This document shows positions 16,468 through 26,799 of a DNA stretch of 34,691 bases, piece by piece (within the stretch, counting starts at the first letter, position 1; every line of letters starts with the position of its first letter). The notes under the pieces are model-generated. The model was not told where the DNA came from. It made no database searches and saw nothing but the letters and a program-made list of their open reading frames with translations. The DNA comes from Paracoccaceae bacterium (lineage in GTDB: Bacteria; Pseudomonadota; Alphaproteobacteria; Rhodobacterales; Rhodobacteraceae). The position numbers were made by a program, and so were the translations under genes. Location: NCBI GenBank assembly GCA_027030435.1, contig JALVEX010000153.1, positions 1-34,691 on the forward strand, written 5' to 3'.

Positions 16468-16981
16468 TCGCAGGGATCTCCCATGCCATGGGCTTCGTGG
16501 CATAGCCGATATAGAGGGGATGCTTCGGATGCCCGGCGCGGGTGAGGCCGAGGTGAAGGAGTGGCCGCCCCGTGCCCCGCAGGAGCCGCTCCACCGCCGG
16601 GCCGCGATCGAGATGCGCGCCATGCGTGCCCCAGGCGCAGATGATCCGGTCCGCCCAATCTGCCCCCTCAAGTATCGCGGCATCGTTTTCCGGGCCGACG
16701 GGATCAGGCGCGGCACGCATCTCGCGCGGATCGGTGGCGCGCCAGGCGAAGATGTTGCACACCCGGAAAGCGCCGAAGCCCAGCGCGCGGGCGCGGCGCT
16801 CGCAGCGCTCCACGGTGGGATCATTGCGGATTTCCGTTGCCGTTGAGGGATTGAGCATCACGAAAAGCACGCGCGTTCCCGCTTCATCCCAGATCCGCGT
16901 GAGCGCATAGCGATAGCGCTCGCAATCGGAATAGACGGCAACGGAGGGCGCATCGCCCTTTATGTGATGGCGTGTGATCAT
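16460..16981 (-). CDS. DUF1643 domain-containing protein
   Basis: RVLFVMLNPSTATEIRNDPTVERCERRARALGFGAFRVCNIFAWRATDPREM, typical of the DUF1643 family. Confidence 0.88.
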   Translation of the reverse strand: MITRHHIKGDAPSVAVYSDCERYRYALTRIWDEAGTRVLFVMLNPSTATEIRNDPTVERCERRARALGFGAFRVCNIFAWRATDPREMRAAPDPVGPENDAAILEGADWADRIICAWGTHGAHLDRGPAVERLLRGTGRPLLHLGLTRAGHPKHPLYIGYATKPMAWEIPANA

Positions 16982-17079
16982 GGCCCGTGTTATGGCGCGC
17001 CGCCCCCTGCAAGGGCAAGCCCCTTGGCACTGGCACCTTCGCGCGCCGTGCTCTATCTAGGAGCAGAACAGAATGGAGA

Positions 17080-17898
17080 ATGGCCGTGAAGGAGAAACGC
17101 GGGCGCGTCACGCGCGACGGGATCAGGATTCATGAGCCGGAGGATTTCGCCGGAATGCACAAGGCCGGCCGCCTCGCGGCGCAACTGCTCGATGAGGTGA
17201 TCCCGATGGTGAAGCCCGGTGTCAGGACCGGCGAGCTTGATGCCTATATCACCCGACGCGTGGAGGAAGAGGGGGCGATCTCGGCCACCATCGGCTATCG
17301 CGGCTATCAGCACGGCAGCTGTATCAGCGTCAATCATGTTGTCTGCCACGGCATCCCTGGCGACAAGCGCCTGAAGGATGGCGACATCCTCAATATCGAC
17401 ATCACCGTGATCGTGGACGGCTGGTATGGCGACACGAGCCGCATGTATGTGGCCGGCCGGCCCAGCCGCAAGGCGGAGCGGCTGATGCAGGTGACGCATG
17501 ATGCGCTGATGAAGGGGATCGAGGCGGTGAAGCCCGGCAATACCTTCGGCGATATCGGCCACGCGATCCAGGCTTACGTTGAAGCCCATCGCATGAGCGT
17601 GGTGCGCGATTTCTGCGGCCACGGGCTCGGCCGGGTCTTCCATGCGCCCCCCAATGTGCTGCATTACGGCCGCCCCGGCACCGGGCCGATGCTGGAAGAG
17701 GGGATGTTCTTCACCATCGAGCCGATGGTCAATCTCGGCGGCCCCGAAACCAAGGTGCTCGCCGATGGCTGGACGGCCGTGACCCGCGATCGCTCGCTTT
17801 CGGCGCAATACGAGCATTCGATCGGGGTAACGGCTGAGGGCGCGGAGATCTTCACCCTATCACCAGCCGGCAAGTTCCATCCCACCTGGGAGGCCTGA
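17080..17898 (+). CDS. map: type I methionyl aminopeptidase
   Basis: IRIHEPEDFAGMHKAGRLAAQLLDE...SVNHVVCHGIPGDKRLKDGDILNIDITV...DFCGHGLGRVFHAPPNVLHY...FFTIEPMVN. Confidence 0.96.
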   Translation: MAVKEKRGRVTRDGIRIHEPEDFAGMHKAGRLAAQLLDEVIPMVKPGVRTGELDAYITRRVEEEGAISATIGYRGYQHGSCISVNHVVCHGIPGDKRLKDGDILNIDITVIVDGWYGDTSRMYVAGRPSRKAERLMQVTHDALMKGIEAVKPGNTFGDIGHAIQAYVEAHRMSVVRDFCGHGLGRVFHAPPNVLHYGRPGTGPMLEEGMFFTIEPMVNLGGPETKVLADGWTAVTRDRSLSAQYEHSIGVTAEGAEIFTLSPAGKFHPTWEA

Positions 17899-17908
17899 AG
17901 TTCAGGCC
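17892..17908. repeat. 17-nt palindrome carrying the stop codons of the convergent genes map and rsmD
   Basis: GGCCTGAA-G-TTCAGGCC; map TGA 17896-17898; rsmD stop 17902-17904 on the minus strand. Confidence 0.9.
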
Positions 17909-18462
17909 GCGCTGAGGATGGTGATCCAGCTGTCCCCGTAGCGGCGCTGATCGAGAGGCGCGAAGCCTTCCGGCGTGGTCTGCGGAGCGTTTTCTTCCCA
18001 TACCACAAGCGCACCAGGCGCAATCCAGCCCCCCTCGCGCGCCGAGGAAAGCGCCTTTTCGCCAAGCCCCTTGCCATAGGGCGGATCGAGGAAAACGAGG
18101 CTCGCGGGGGTGCCTGTCAGAGGCGGCAGGCGCGTGGCATCCGCGCGCAGCAGCACCGCATCGCCTTCGCGCCGGGCAAGGGCGAGGTTTTCACGGATGA
18201 GCGCCTGCCCCTTGCGCCCCTTTTCCACGAAGGTGACATGCTCTGCGCCGCGCGAAAGCGCCTCGAGCCCCAGCGCGCCGGTACCGGCGAAGAGATCGAG
18301 CACATGCGCGCCGGAAATCGGATCGCCCCAGGCGCCGTTTGCCAGCATGTTGAACAGGCTCTCGCGGACCCGATCGGAGGTGGGGCGCAGATGCGCCGCC
18401 GCATCGCCCTTGCCGAGGCTCGCGAGCCTCAGCCCCCTGTGCCTGCCGGCAATGATCCTCAT
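17902..18462 (-). CDS. rsmD: 16S rRNA (guanine(966)-N(2))-methyltransferase RsmD
   Basis: MRIIAGRHRGLRLASL...LRPTSDRVRESLFNMLA...VLDLFAGTGALGLEALSRGAEHVTFVEK...VFLDPPYGKGL. Confidence 0.95.
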   Translation of the reverse strand: MRIIAGRHRGLRLASLGKGDAAAHLRPTSDRVRESLFNMLANGAWGDPISGAHVLDLFAGTGALGLEALSRGAEHVTFVEKGRKGQALIRENLALARREGDAVLLRADATRLPPLTGTPASLVFLDPPYGKGLGEKALSSAREGGWIAPGALVVWEENAPQTTPEGFAPLDQRRYGDSWITILSAA

Positions 18463-19670
18463 GCCCGCAACAGGCCCATGAGATCGGTGCCGGGATCGGC
18501 CACCGCCTCGGGATCGGGCGCGCGCCCGGCCTCGATCAGGCGCTTGGCGATCATGTAGGCGCGCGGATCGTTCATCGCGTCAACCGCCAGCAATTCCCTG
18601 CCCCGCCAATACCATACGGATTGGCTGCCCGCCTTATCGCCGGGCCGGGTGATGGTGCGCTCATATCCGGTGTTCAGCCCGGCAATCTGGAGCTTCACGT
18701 CATACTGATCGGACCAGAACCACGGCCGCGCCTCGTAGGGCTTGCCCGCGCCCAGCATGTTGGCCGCCACGGCCTCGGCCTGATCGATGGCATTGGGCAC
18801 GCTTTCAAGGCGGATCCGGGTGCCACGCCAGGGGAAGGAGGCACAATCTCCCGCAGCCCACACCCCCGGAGCCGAGGTGCGGCCCAGCGCATCGGTGCGG
18901 ATGCCGTTTTCAATCGTAATGCCGGCAGCCTCGGCAAGCGCCGTATCGGGGCGCACGCCGATGCCGGCGATCACGAAATCCACCGCGAGCGTCTCTCCGC
19001 CCGAAAGCCGGGCCTCGCGCACCCGCTCCGTGCCCGAAAGCTGCTCCAGCCCCGTGCCCTCAAGAATCCGCACGCTGTGGCGCTCGTGAAGGGTGCGGAA
19101 ATAATCGGCCGTCGCCGGCGCGGCAACGCGCGAGAGGATCCTTTCGGCCTGCTCGACAAGCGTCACCTTCAGCCCCTTCTTCGCGGCCACCGCCGCGGCC
19201 TCCAGCCCGATATATCCGCCTCCCACGATCAGCACCCGCCTACCGGCGGCAAATTCCGGAGCCATGGCATCGATATCGGCCAATGTGCGCACGTAATGGA
19301 TACCGCCAAGCCCGGCGGTAACGCTTTCGGGGAGGCGGATCGGCGAAGCGCCCGTGGCAAGCGCCAGCTGATCCCAGGCGATGGTTTCACCATCCGCGCT
19401 GAGGGTTCGGGTTGCCGGATCGATCTTCTCCACCCTGCGGCCCGTCATGAGCGCAATCCCCTGATCCTCGTAGAACTGCGCCGGGCGGAGATAGAGCCGC
19501 TCGCGGGCCATCTCGCCCAGAAGATAGGCCTTGGAAAGCGGCGGGCGCTGATAGGGCGGCTCCGGTTCGGCGCCGATCAGGGTGATCGGACCCTCGTGGC
19601 CTCCTGCGCGCAGCGCCGCGGCAAGTGCGGCCCCGGCCTGTCCGGCGCCAATGATGACGATATGCTCCAC
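18459..19670 (-). CDS. NAD(P)/FAD-dependent oxidoreductase, ferredoxin/rubredoxin reductase-like
   Basis: 403 aa; HIVIIGAGQAGAALAAALR, EPEPPYQRPPLSKAYL, VLIVGGGYIGLEAAAVAAKKGLKVTLVE, GVWAAGDCASFP; 4-nt overlap with rsmD. Confidence 0.9.
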   Translation of the reverse strand: MEHIVIIGAGQAGAALAAALRAGGHEGPITLIGAEPEPPYQRPPLSKAYLLGEMARERLYLRPAQFYEDQGIALMTGRRVEKIDPATRTLSADGETIAWDQLALATGASPIRLPESVTAGLGGIHYVRTLADIDAMAPEFAAGRRVLIVGGGYIGLEAAAVAAKKGLKVTLVEQAERILSRVAAPATADYFRTLHERHSVRILEGTGLEQLSGTERVREARLSGGETLAVDFVIAGIGVRPDTALAEAAGITIENGIRTDALGRTSAPGVWAAGDCASFPWRGTRIRLESVPNAIDQAEAVAANMLGAGKPYEARPWFWSDQYDVKLQIAGLNTGYERTITRPGDKAGSQSVWYWRGRELLAVDAMNDPRAYMIAKRLIEAGRAPDPEAVADPGTDLMGLLRA

Positions 19671-19748
19671 CGATGCTTTCCCGCTGTTTCACTCGCCGGC
19701 AAACCTATATGATGCTGCATGAAACGCAAACATCCCGGGAGGAAAACC

Positions 19749-20240
19749 ATGACCATATCCACAGGCGAAAGGCTGCCGGAGGCAAATCTGATGCGGTTGG
19801 GCGCAGAGGGGCCGGAAGAGGTGAGCCTCGGCGATCTCACCGCCGGGCGCAAGGTGGTGATCTTCGCCGTGCCGGGCGCATATACGCCCACCTGCCACAG
19901 CGCCCATGTGCCGAGCTTCATCCGCAGCATGGATGCGTTCGGGGAAAAGGGCGTCGATGAGGTCGTCTGCGTGAGCGTCAACGATCCCTTCGTGATGCAG
20001 GCCTGGGGTGAAGCCACCGGAGCAAACGAAGCCGGGATCACCATGCTGGCCGATCCGATGGGCGAATTCACCCGCGCGATCGGCATGGATTTCGATCTGC
20101 CGCCGGCCGGACTCATGGGCCGTTCGCTGCGCTATGCGATGCTGATTGAGGATGGCGAGGTGAAGGTGCTGAACCTCGAGGAAGATGCCGGGCAATGCTC
20201 CGTCTCGGCGGGGGAAACAATGCTCGAGGCGATGAGCTGA
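19749..20240 (+). CDS. peroxiredoxin (PRX5-like, thiol-dependent)
   Basis: VVIFAVPGAYTPTCHSAHVPSFI active-site motif; VNDPFVMQAW; start at 19749 after GGAGGAAAACC ribosome-binding site. Confidence 0.92.
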   Translation: MTISTGERLPEANLMRLGAEGPEEVSLGDLTAGRKVVIFAVPGAYTPTCHSAHVPSFIRSMDAFGEKGVDEVVCVSVNDPFVMQAWGEATGANEAGITMLADPMGEFTRAIGMDFDLPPAGLMGRSLRYAMLIEDGEVKVLNLEEDAGQCSVSAGETMLEAMS

Positions 20241-20247
20241 AGCGGCG

Positions 20248-21420
20248 CTACCCTTTGCGGAAGGGCGCATACCGGGCGAGGGCCTCGATCTCTTCGCCCA
20301 CCGCTTCCCGCTCGGCTTCGAGGTAATCCGCAACAGCCGCGCGAAAGCCGGGATCGGCGATCCAGTGCAGGGAGTGGACGGGCACCGGCACATAGCCGCG
20401 CGCGATCTTGTGTTCGCCCTGCGCGCCCGCCTCGACGCGGGGCAGGCCATGTTCGATCGCATATTCGAGGGCACGGTAATAGCAGAGCTCGAAATGCAGG
20501 CAGGGATGATCCTCGATCGCGCCCCAGTAGCGGCCGAAAAGAGCCTCTCGGCCGATGAAATTGAGCGCCCCGGCGATCCAGCGGCCTTCGCGCCGGGCCA
20601 TCACCAGGAGCACGTCATCGCGCATGGCTTCATGAATGAGGTCGAAAAAGGCGCGGGTCAGATAGGGCCGCCCCCATTTGCGCGCGCCGGTATCCTGATA
20701 GAAGGCCCAGAAGGCCTCCCAGTGCTCCGGGAGGATTTCATCGCCCGTCAGCATGTGGATCGTGCCGCCAAAGCCCTGGGCGCGCGCCCGCTCCTTGCGG
20801 ATCGCCTTGCGCTTTCGCGAGGATAGCGCGGCAAGGAAATCGGCGAAATCGCCGTAGCCCTCATTGTGCCAGTGATATTGCTGGCCGATACGGTGCAACA
20901 GCCCCATGCCCCGCCCGGCCTCGGCCTCGCTTTGCGTGCAGAAGGTAACATGGAGCGAGGAAAGCCCGCGCTCGGCCGCCACCTGCACCGCTCCCGCCAC
21001 AAGCGCCGCGCGCCCCTCGGCCTCGAAGCCCGGGCGCACAAGAAAGCGCCGCCCCGTTACCGGCGTGAAGGGCACGGCGATCTGAAGCTTGGGGTAGTAG
21101 GCACCATCAGCGCGCGCATAGGCTTCCGCCCAGGCGAAATCGAAGATGTATTCGCCCTGGCTGTGCGCCTTGGCATACATCGGCGCAACGGCGATGATCT
21201 CATCACCCTGCCGTGCCTCGAGATGAAACGGCTCCCATCCCGTGCCGGGGCCGACGGAGCCGCTTTCCTCGAGCGCGCTTAGGAAGCGATGGGTCGTGAA
21301 AGGATCGAGAGGGCGCGCGCCGTCCGCCTGCGCATCTGGATCGGCGCACCGATCCCAGGCCTCCGGCGCAACCTCCGAAATGCTGCGCCGGATCAGGATG
21401 CGCGCTTCCTCACCATCCAA
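20248..21420 (-). CDS. GNAT-fold / DUF482 (FemAB-like) family protein
   Basis: 390 aa; YIFDFAWAEAYARADGAYYPKLQIAVPFTPVTGRRFLVRPG...WHNEGYGDFADFLAALSSRKRKAIRKERARA...YRALEYAIEHGLPRVEAGAQGEHKIARGYVP. Confidence 0.9.
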   Translation of the reverse strand: MDGEEARILIRRSISEVAPEAWDRCADPDAQADGARPLDPFTTHRFLSALEESGSVGPGTGWEPFHLEARQGDEIIAVAPMYAKAHSQGEYIFDFAWAEAYARADGAYYPKLQIAVPFTPVTGRRFLVRPGFEAEGRAALVAGAVQVAAERGLSSLHVTFCTQSEAEAGRGMGLLHRIGQQYHWHNEGYGDFADFLAALSSRKRKAIRKERARAQGFGGTIHMLTGDEILPEHWEAFWAFYQDTGARKWGRPYLTRAFFDLIHEAMRDDVLLVMARREGRWIAGALNFIGREALFGRYWGAIEDHPCLHFELCYYRALEYAIEHGLPRVEAGAQGEHKIARGYVPVPVHSLHWIADPGFRAAVADYLEAEREAVGEEIEALARYAPFRKG

Positions 21421-21456
21421 CGAAAATCTCCCTGCTTTCTGGCCGTCTGCTCATGC

Positions 21457-22260
21457 TCAGGAAGCGCGTGAGAGCCCCTCCGAGCGCGGGATATCCGGTG
21501 CGTAACCTTCAAAAGTGATATTGTCCGCCACCCTGCGCGCACGCAGTTCTTCGGCCGGGTTGTGGATGGTCCAGCACAGAACGGGCACGCCCTTTTCCTT
21601 CAGCTCCGCAACGCGGGCACTCGAGAGATCCGCGGCCTGGTGGCTGATGAAGCTTGCCCCCACGCGCTCGAAATCGGGGATGGCCCGCAAATCGGCGCGC
21701 ACGGTTTCGGGCAGGAGCGGCCAGGCCTCGGCCGAGAACGGCGATGTCGTCAGCCCCCGGGGCACTTCGGGAAGGGCATCGCGAAAAACCGCCACCGCAT
21801 TGGGATTGAACGACATCACCGCCACATCGCCCGGATATCCCGCAAGCGCTGCGGCAATATCGCGCTCCAGAACCCCCACATCGCGCCCCATCACGCCATC
21901 CTGATCCTTCACCTCGATCAGCAGCGGCACCCGCCCGGCAACCAGTGCCAGCACCTCGCGCAGGGTCGGGATCGTTTCGTCATTGCCTCTGAGGCGGATA
22001 TGCGAAAGCTCCTCAGCGCTGCGCTGGCGGATGGGGCCGGAGGCATGCGCAAGCCGTGCCAGATCGTAATCGTGAAACACCATGGCCTGGCCATCGGCAG
22101 ATTGCTGCACATCGAATTCAATCCCGTAGCCCGCATCAAGCGCTGCCTCGAACGCCGAACGGGAATTCTCCGGCCGCCCGGCCTCCAGATCATGATAGCC
22201 CCGGTGTGCGATCGGCACGGCGAGAAGGGAGTGGGGAAGGGGCACCATCGGATCAGTCAA
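21457..22260 (-). CDS. glycerophosphodiester phosphodiesterase family protein
   Basis: IAHRGYHDLEAGRPENSRSAFEAALDAGYGIEFDVQQSADGQAMVFHDYDLARL GDPD signature. Confidence 0.94.
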   Translation of the reverse strand: MTDPMVPLPHSLLAVPIAHRGYHDLEAGRPENSRSAFEAALDAGYGIEFDVQQSADGQAMVFHDYDLARLAHASGPIRQRSAEELSHIRLRGNDETIPTLREVLALVAGRVPLLIEVKDQDGVMGRDVGVLERDIAAALAGYPGDVAVMSFNPNAVAVFRDALPEVPRGLTTSPFSAEAWPLLPETVRADLRAIPDFERVGASFISHQAADLSSARVAELKEKGVPVLCWTIHNPAEELRARRVADNITFEGYAPDIPRSEGLSRAS

Positions 22261-22717
22261 TCTCGAAAACGGCTTCTATTTCAACCGCAACGCCGAAGGG
22301 AAGCGCTGCCGCACTCACCGCCGCGCGCGAATGGCGCCCGGCCTCGCCAAACACCTCTACCATGAGATCGGATGCGCCGTTGATCACCTTTGGCTGATCG
22401 GTGAAATCGGGCGTGGAATTGACGAAACCCGTCAGCTTCACCACGCGCTTCAGGCGAGAGAGATCGCCACCGCAGGCCGCGCGCAGCTGGGCAATCAGAC
22501 TGATGGCACAGTTTCGCGCGGCCGCGATCCCCGCCTCCACATCCATATCCTCACCCAGCTTGCCGCATATGAAACCGCTTTCATCGGCAGATATCTGGCC
22601 GGAGACGAACACCAGATCCCCAGCGATCACCCAAGGCACGTAATTCGCCGCAGGGGAAGGCGCATCGGGAAGGGTAATCCCTAGCTCCGTCAGGCGCTTA
22701 TCATGGGAATCCGACAT
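22253..22717 (-). CDS. RidA family protein
   Basis: YVPWVIAGDLVFVSGQISADESG...VKLTGFVNSTPDFTDQPKVINGASDLMVEVFGEAGRHSRAAVSAAALPFGVAVEIEAVFEI. Confidence 0.93.
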   Translation of the reverse strand: MSDSHDKRLTELGITLPDAPSPAANYVPWVIAGDLVFVSGQISADESGFICGKLGEDMDVEAGIAAARNCAISLIAQLRAACGGDLSRLKRVVKLTGFVNSTPDFTDQPKVINGASDLMVEVFGEAGRHSRAAVSAAALPFGVAVEIEAVFEID

Positions 22718-22790
22718 GCCTGCTGCTCCTGTCTTGCATGTTGTCTGGTGCGAAAGCTACATTTCCCGCCCGGCAAGTGAAACCGCAAAA

Positions 22791-24119
22791 TCACGATTCC
22801 CTGAAGGCCTTGCGGAAAAAATCCGCGAATGGTTTCACCAGATAGGCAAGGGGTGTGCGATCCGTCGTGCGCATGAACGCCTCGACAGGCATCCCCGGCA
22901 CCAGCACCGCATCCGGACCGAGCTTTGCCACCTCGCCCTCGTCGAGCACGATCTCGACCCGGTAATAGGGCAGGCCGGTGCGCTCATCCACGAAGGCATC
23001 GGCGGATATTTTCTCTACCCGCCCCTTCAGCTCCGGGGTTGTCCGGGTATTGAAGGCGGGGAAGCGCAATTCCGCCTCCTGGCCGGGATAAACCTCATCC
23101 ACATGGATCGGCGGCAGACGGCCCGCGATCACCAGCGGGCGATCCTGCGGCACGATGTAGAGGATCGGCTCGGCCGGGCGGATCACGCTCTGCGGGCCGA
23201 ACACGGTGAGCCCGTAAACCACGCCCGAAACAGGCGCGCGGATATCGAGGCGGGCGAGCTTCTCACGCGCGGCATTGCGCTTTTCCGTCAGTTCCAGTTC
23301 GCGCACCCTCAGATCCCGCAGCCGGGTGATGGCTTCCTCGCGCCGCGTGGTGGCAAGCTTCAGGATCTCCAGATCAAGCTCCGTGATCCTGCCTTCGGCC
23401 TGCGCCTTGCTGGCCGCAAGCTCCCCCATGCGCCCGCGAAGCTGGGCATCCTCGCGCTGCAGCGCCAGCACGCGCGAGGCCTGAGCGAGGCCCCGATCCA
23501 GCAGGGACTGCTGATTCTCAAGCTCCTGCCCGATAAGCGCAAGCTGCTTTTCTAGCGCCTCCTGCTGCGCTTCGATCCCCTCGATCTGATTGGCGATCTG
23601 AGCCCGGCGCTTCTGCAGCTGCTCCGTGGATTTGGCGAGCGTTTCAAGCCTCGCGCGAAAGAGGCGGCGCTGCCCTTCGATCAGGTCAGCGACTTCGGGA
23701 TTTTCCCTCGCGGCCTCGAGAAGCTCCGGATCGAAGGTGATTTCGTCCAGATCGTCCCTCTCGGCTTCCAGCCGGGCACGGCGGGCCTGAACCTCATGCA
23801 GCTGGCTCTCGATCGTGTTGAGCTCGGTCTGAATGGATGTGGGATCGAGCCGGATCAGGATATCCCCTCCCTCGACACGATCGCCTTCCTTAACCAGAAG
23901 CTCCGCCACCACCCCGCCATCGGGGTGCTGCACCACCTGGCGATTCTGCTCCACCTCCACCTGGCCGCTGACGATCACCGCTCCCGATATCCGCGCCATC
24001 ACCGCCCAGGTGCCGAACCCGCCGACAAGCACAAGGAGCGCCAGGAGGCCGATAAGCAGCGGCCGGCGCGCCGACCAGGGCACTTCTCTCTTCACAGGTG
24101 GGGTTGCCTTCTCGTTCAT
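22791..24119 (-). CDS. HlyD family type I secretion periplasmic adaptor subunit (PrtE/AprE-like)
   Basis: 442 aa; N-terminal [47 protein letters not shown], coiled coil, [33 protein letters not shown]-term [17 protein letters not shown]. Confidence 0.95.
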   Translation of the reverse strand: MNEKATPPVKREVPWSARRPLLIGLLALLVLVGGFGTWAVMARISGAVIVSGQVEVEQNRQVVQHPDGGVVAELLVKEGDRVEGGDILIRLDPTSIQTELNTIESQLHEVQARRARLEAERDDLDEITFDPELLEAARENPEVADLIEGQRRLFRARLETLAKSTEQLQKRRAQIANQIEGIEAQQEALEKQLALIGQELENQQSLLDRGLAQASRVLALQREDAQLRGRMGELAASKAQAEGRITELDLEILKLATTRREEAITRLRDLRVRELELTEKRNAAREKLARLDIRAPVSGVVYGLTVFGPQSVIRPAEPILYIVPQDRPLVIAGRLPPIHVDEVYPGQEAELRFPAFNTRTTPELKGRVEKISADAFVDERTGLPYYRVEIVLDEGEVAKLGPDAVLVPGMPVEAFMRTTDRTPLAYLVKPFADFFRKAFRES

Positions 24120-25855
24120 GTCACCCCTCCCCGGCCGCCGGAGCGGCGGATTTCTTCATGATTGCGCACCATCGCTTTCAGCACTTCATCCTTCGGGCCG
24201 AAGGCCTTGCACGCGCCCCCTTCGATCACCATCAGCATGTCGCATTCCTTGATCGCGGCCGGGCGGTGGGCCATGATGATGACGGAGCGCCCCTCCGCCT
24301 TCATCTGCCGGATCGCCAGATTGAGCGCCAGCGATCCCTCGTTGTCGAGGTTGGAATTGGGCTCATCAAGCACGAGGATCACCGGATCCCCGTAAAGCGC
24401 CCGCGCCAGCCCCACACGCTGGATCTGCCCGCCCGAAAGCCGCCCGCCGGCGGCCGTGACGCGGGTGTTGTAGCCATCGGGCAGGCGCATGATCATCTCG
24501 TGCGCCGCGGCCTTCTTCGCCGCCTCCACGATCGCCGCCTCGTCGGGATTGGCCTCGAGGCGGGCGATATTCTCGGCAATCGTACCATCGAAAAGCTGCA
24601 CCCGCTGGGGCAGGTAGCCGATATGGCGGCCGAGCACCTCGGGATCATACTGATCGAGCGTCGCGCCATCGAGCCGGATCTTGCCGCCCGCGGGGCGCCA
24701 GAGGCCGGTGATCGCGTTGGCAAGGGTCGATTTGCCCGCCCCGGAAGGCCCGATCACGCCGAGCGCCTGCCCCGGCTCGAGGCGAAAGCTCACCATCCTG
24801 AGGCTGGCCATCTGTTCGCCCGGCGGCACGACAGTGAGCTGCTCGGCAACCATGAGCGCGCGCGGCCGCGGCAGGGCGATGCGCGGCCGGTCGGGGGAAA
24901 TCGCCGCGAGCAGACGGCCAAGGCTCTTCCACCCCTTCATGGCGCGCTGCACGATGGCCCATTGCCCGAGCGCAAGCTCGATCGGCGCCAGCGCACGGCC
25001 CATCATGATGGAAGCGGCAATCATGGCGCCGGCGGTAAGCTCGCCCTTCAGCACGAGCCAGGCGCCAAGCCCCAGCATGGCGCTTTGCAGGAACAGGCGG
25101 AATGTCTTTGTGGCCGTTGAAAACATGCCGCCGAGATCAGCGGCGCGGATCGATTGCTCGAGCGCTTCGCGCCGCGCCCGCTGCCAGCGATCGAAGGCCG
25201 CCTTGCCCATGCCGAGACTCTGGACAAGATCGGCCTCGCTGCGGATCTGCTCCGCCATAACATTGGCCACATGCCCCGCCCTGCCCGCCTCGAGCACCGG
25301 CTTTCTGGTTGTCGTCTGGTTGATCAGGGTGATGAGGATCAGAAGCGCCCCCCCGCCCAGCGCGAGAAACCCGAGCCAGGGATGAAAAAGGAAAATCGCC
25401 GCCAGAAACAGCGGCGCCCAGGGCAGATCGAAAAGCGCAATCATCACCGGCGAGGAGAGGAGCCGTTGCACCGCCTCGAGATCACCAAGCGCCGTCGCCG
25501 CCTCGGCCCGCGCCCGCGCGGTGGTGCCGGCCTTCAGGACGGCCGCGAAGACCCGCCGCTCGAGCCGCGCCTGAAAGCGCGCGCCGATACGCGCAAGCAC
25601 CCGGCCGCGGGCGTAATCGAGAATGCCCATCATCAGGAAGAGAAAGGCAACCAGCACGAAGAGCGCGAGCAGGGTTTCCTCCGAGCGCGAGCCCAGCACG
25701 CGATCATAGACCTGAAGCATGAAGATGGGCCCCGTCAGCATCAGGAGATTGACGAAGGCGCTGAACACCGCCGCCGCCACGAAAAGCCAGCGGCTTTCAC
25801 GCCGCACCGCGCGAAGCTCTTCGGGGCCATGGGCCTGTCTGATCGCCTGTTTCAT
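24116..25855 (-). CDS. type I secretion system permease/ATPase (PrtD/AprD-like)
   Basis: 579 aa; TM domain, Walker [46 protein letters not shown] overlap with the adaptor gene. Confidence 0.95.
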   Translation of the reverse strand: MKQAIRQAHGPEELRAVRRESRWLFVAAAVFSAFVNLLMLTGPIFMLQVYDRVLGSRSEETLLALFVLVAFLFLMMGILDYARGRVLARIGARFQARLERRVFAAVLKAGTTARARAEAATALGDLEAVQRLLSSPVMIALFDLPWAPLFLAAIFLFHPWLGFLALGGGALLILITLINQTTTRKPVLEAGRAGHVANVMAEQIRSEADLVQSLGMGKAAFDRWQRARREALEQSIRAADLGGMFSTATKTFRLFLQSAMLGLGAWLVLKGELTAGAMIAASIMMGRALAPIELALGQWAIVQRAMKGWKSLGRLLAAISPDRPRIALPRPRALMVAEQLTVVPPGEQMASLRMVSFRLEPGQALGVIGPSGAGKSTLANAITGLWRPAGGKIRLDGATLDQYDPEVLGRHIGYLPQRVQLFDGTIAENIARLEANPDEAAIVEAAKKAAAHEMIMRLPDGYNTRVTAAGGRLSGGQIQRVGLARALYGDPVILVLDEPNSNLDNEGSLALNLAIRQMKAEGRSVIIMAHRPAAIKECDMLMVIEGGACKAFGPKDEVLKAMVRNHEEIRRSGGRGGVT

Positions 25856-26037
25856 CTGCCGTTCTTCATCTGTTGCCGTTTCGCTATCACAAGGCTCACA
25901 TACCGTTGAACCGTCCTGCCATGGCTTGCATGATCTGCCCCTTCGGCTTACCTCTGTCTGAAACGAAAGGCGCGGGAAGCACGCATGCTCTTTTGCCTCA
26001 TACCATTGGAATCACGAACAAGCGATTGAGATCAGAC

Positions 26038-26799
26038 GTGACGGGGAAAAGCCATAACCACAGCAGGCGTGCAGCGCAACTGCTGAGCCTTGTCGGCATC
26101 GTCCTGCTTGCCGCATGCGCCGCCAGGAATCCGCCGCCCGATCAGATCTATGATCCGTATGAGGGAAAGAACCGCGAAGTTCATGAGCTGAACAAGAAGA
26201 TCGATCGCCTCTTCCTGCGCCCCATTGCGCGAGGCTATGGCAGCGTGGTCCCCGAACCCGTGCAGAACGGCATCCGTAACTTCTCCGAGAACCTCGCCCT
26301 GCCCGGGGTCGTGGTCAACGATCTGTTGCAGCTCAATATCGATGATGCACTGCACAATGCCACGCGCTTTCTCTTCAACAGCACGCTCGGCCTTGGCGGC
26401 ATTCTCGATCCTTCCGACGGCATGGGCCTTTACGAGCGTCCCACGGATTTCGGCGAAACCCTCTACACCTGGGGCTTTGGCGAAGGGCCCTATGTGGAGC
26501 TTCCCCTGCTCGGCCCCTCCACCCAGCGAGATGCGATCGGAAAGTTCGTGGATCTCTTCACCAATCCTGTGATGTATCGCCTGCCCGACAAGGAAAAATA
26601 CCTCGCCCGCCTTGCCGCGATCGGCAGCAAGCTCACGGAGCGCAATCTCTATTCGAACACGCTCGATTCGATACTCTATGAAAGCGCCGACAGCTACGCC
26701 CAGGCACGCCTTCTCTTCCTGCAGAACAGGCGTTTCGAGCTCAGCGGCGGCGCCAGTGATGAAAGCACGGAGATCTTCGATGAAATCTATGGCCAATGA
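26038..26799 (+). CDS. mlaA: MlaA (VacJ) family lipoprotein
   Basis: Lipobox LVGIVLLAACAA; DPYEGKNREVHELNKKIDRLFLRPIARGYGSVVPEPVQNGIRNFSENLALPGVVVNDLLQ; GTG 26038 is the proposed start, exact start uncertain. Confidence 0.9.
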   Translation: MTGKSHNHSRRAAQLLSLVGIVLLAACAARNPPPDQIYDPYEGKNREVHELNKKIDRLFLRPIARGYGSVVPEPVQNGIRNFSENLALPGVVVNDLLQLNIDDALHNATRFLFNSTLGLGGILDPSDGMGLYERPTDFGETLYTWGFGEGPYVELPLLGPSTQRDAIGKFVDLFTNPVMYRLPDKEKYLARLAAIGSKLTERNLYSNTLDSILYESADSYAQARLLFLQNRRFELSGGASDESTEIFDEIYGQ

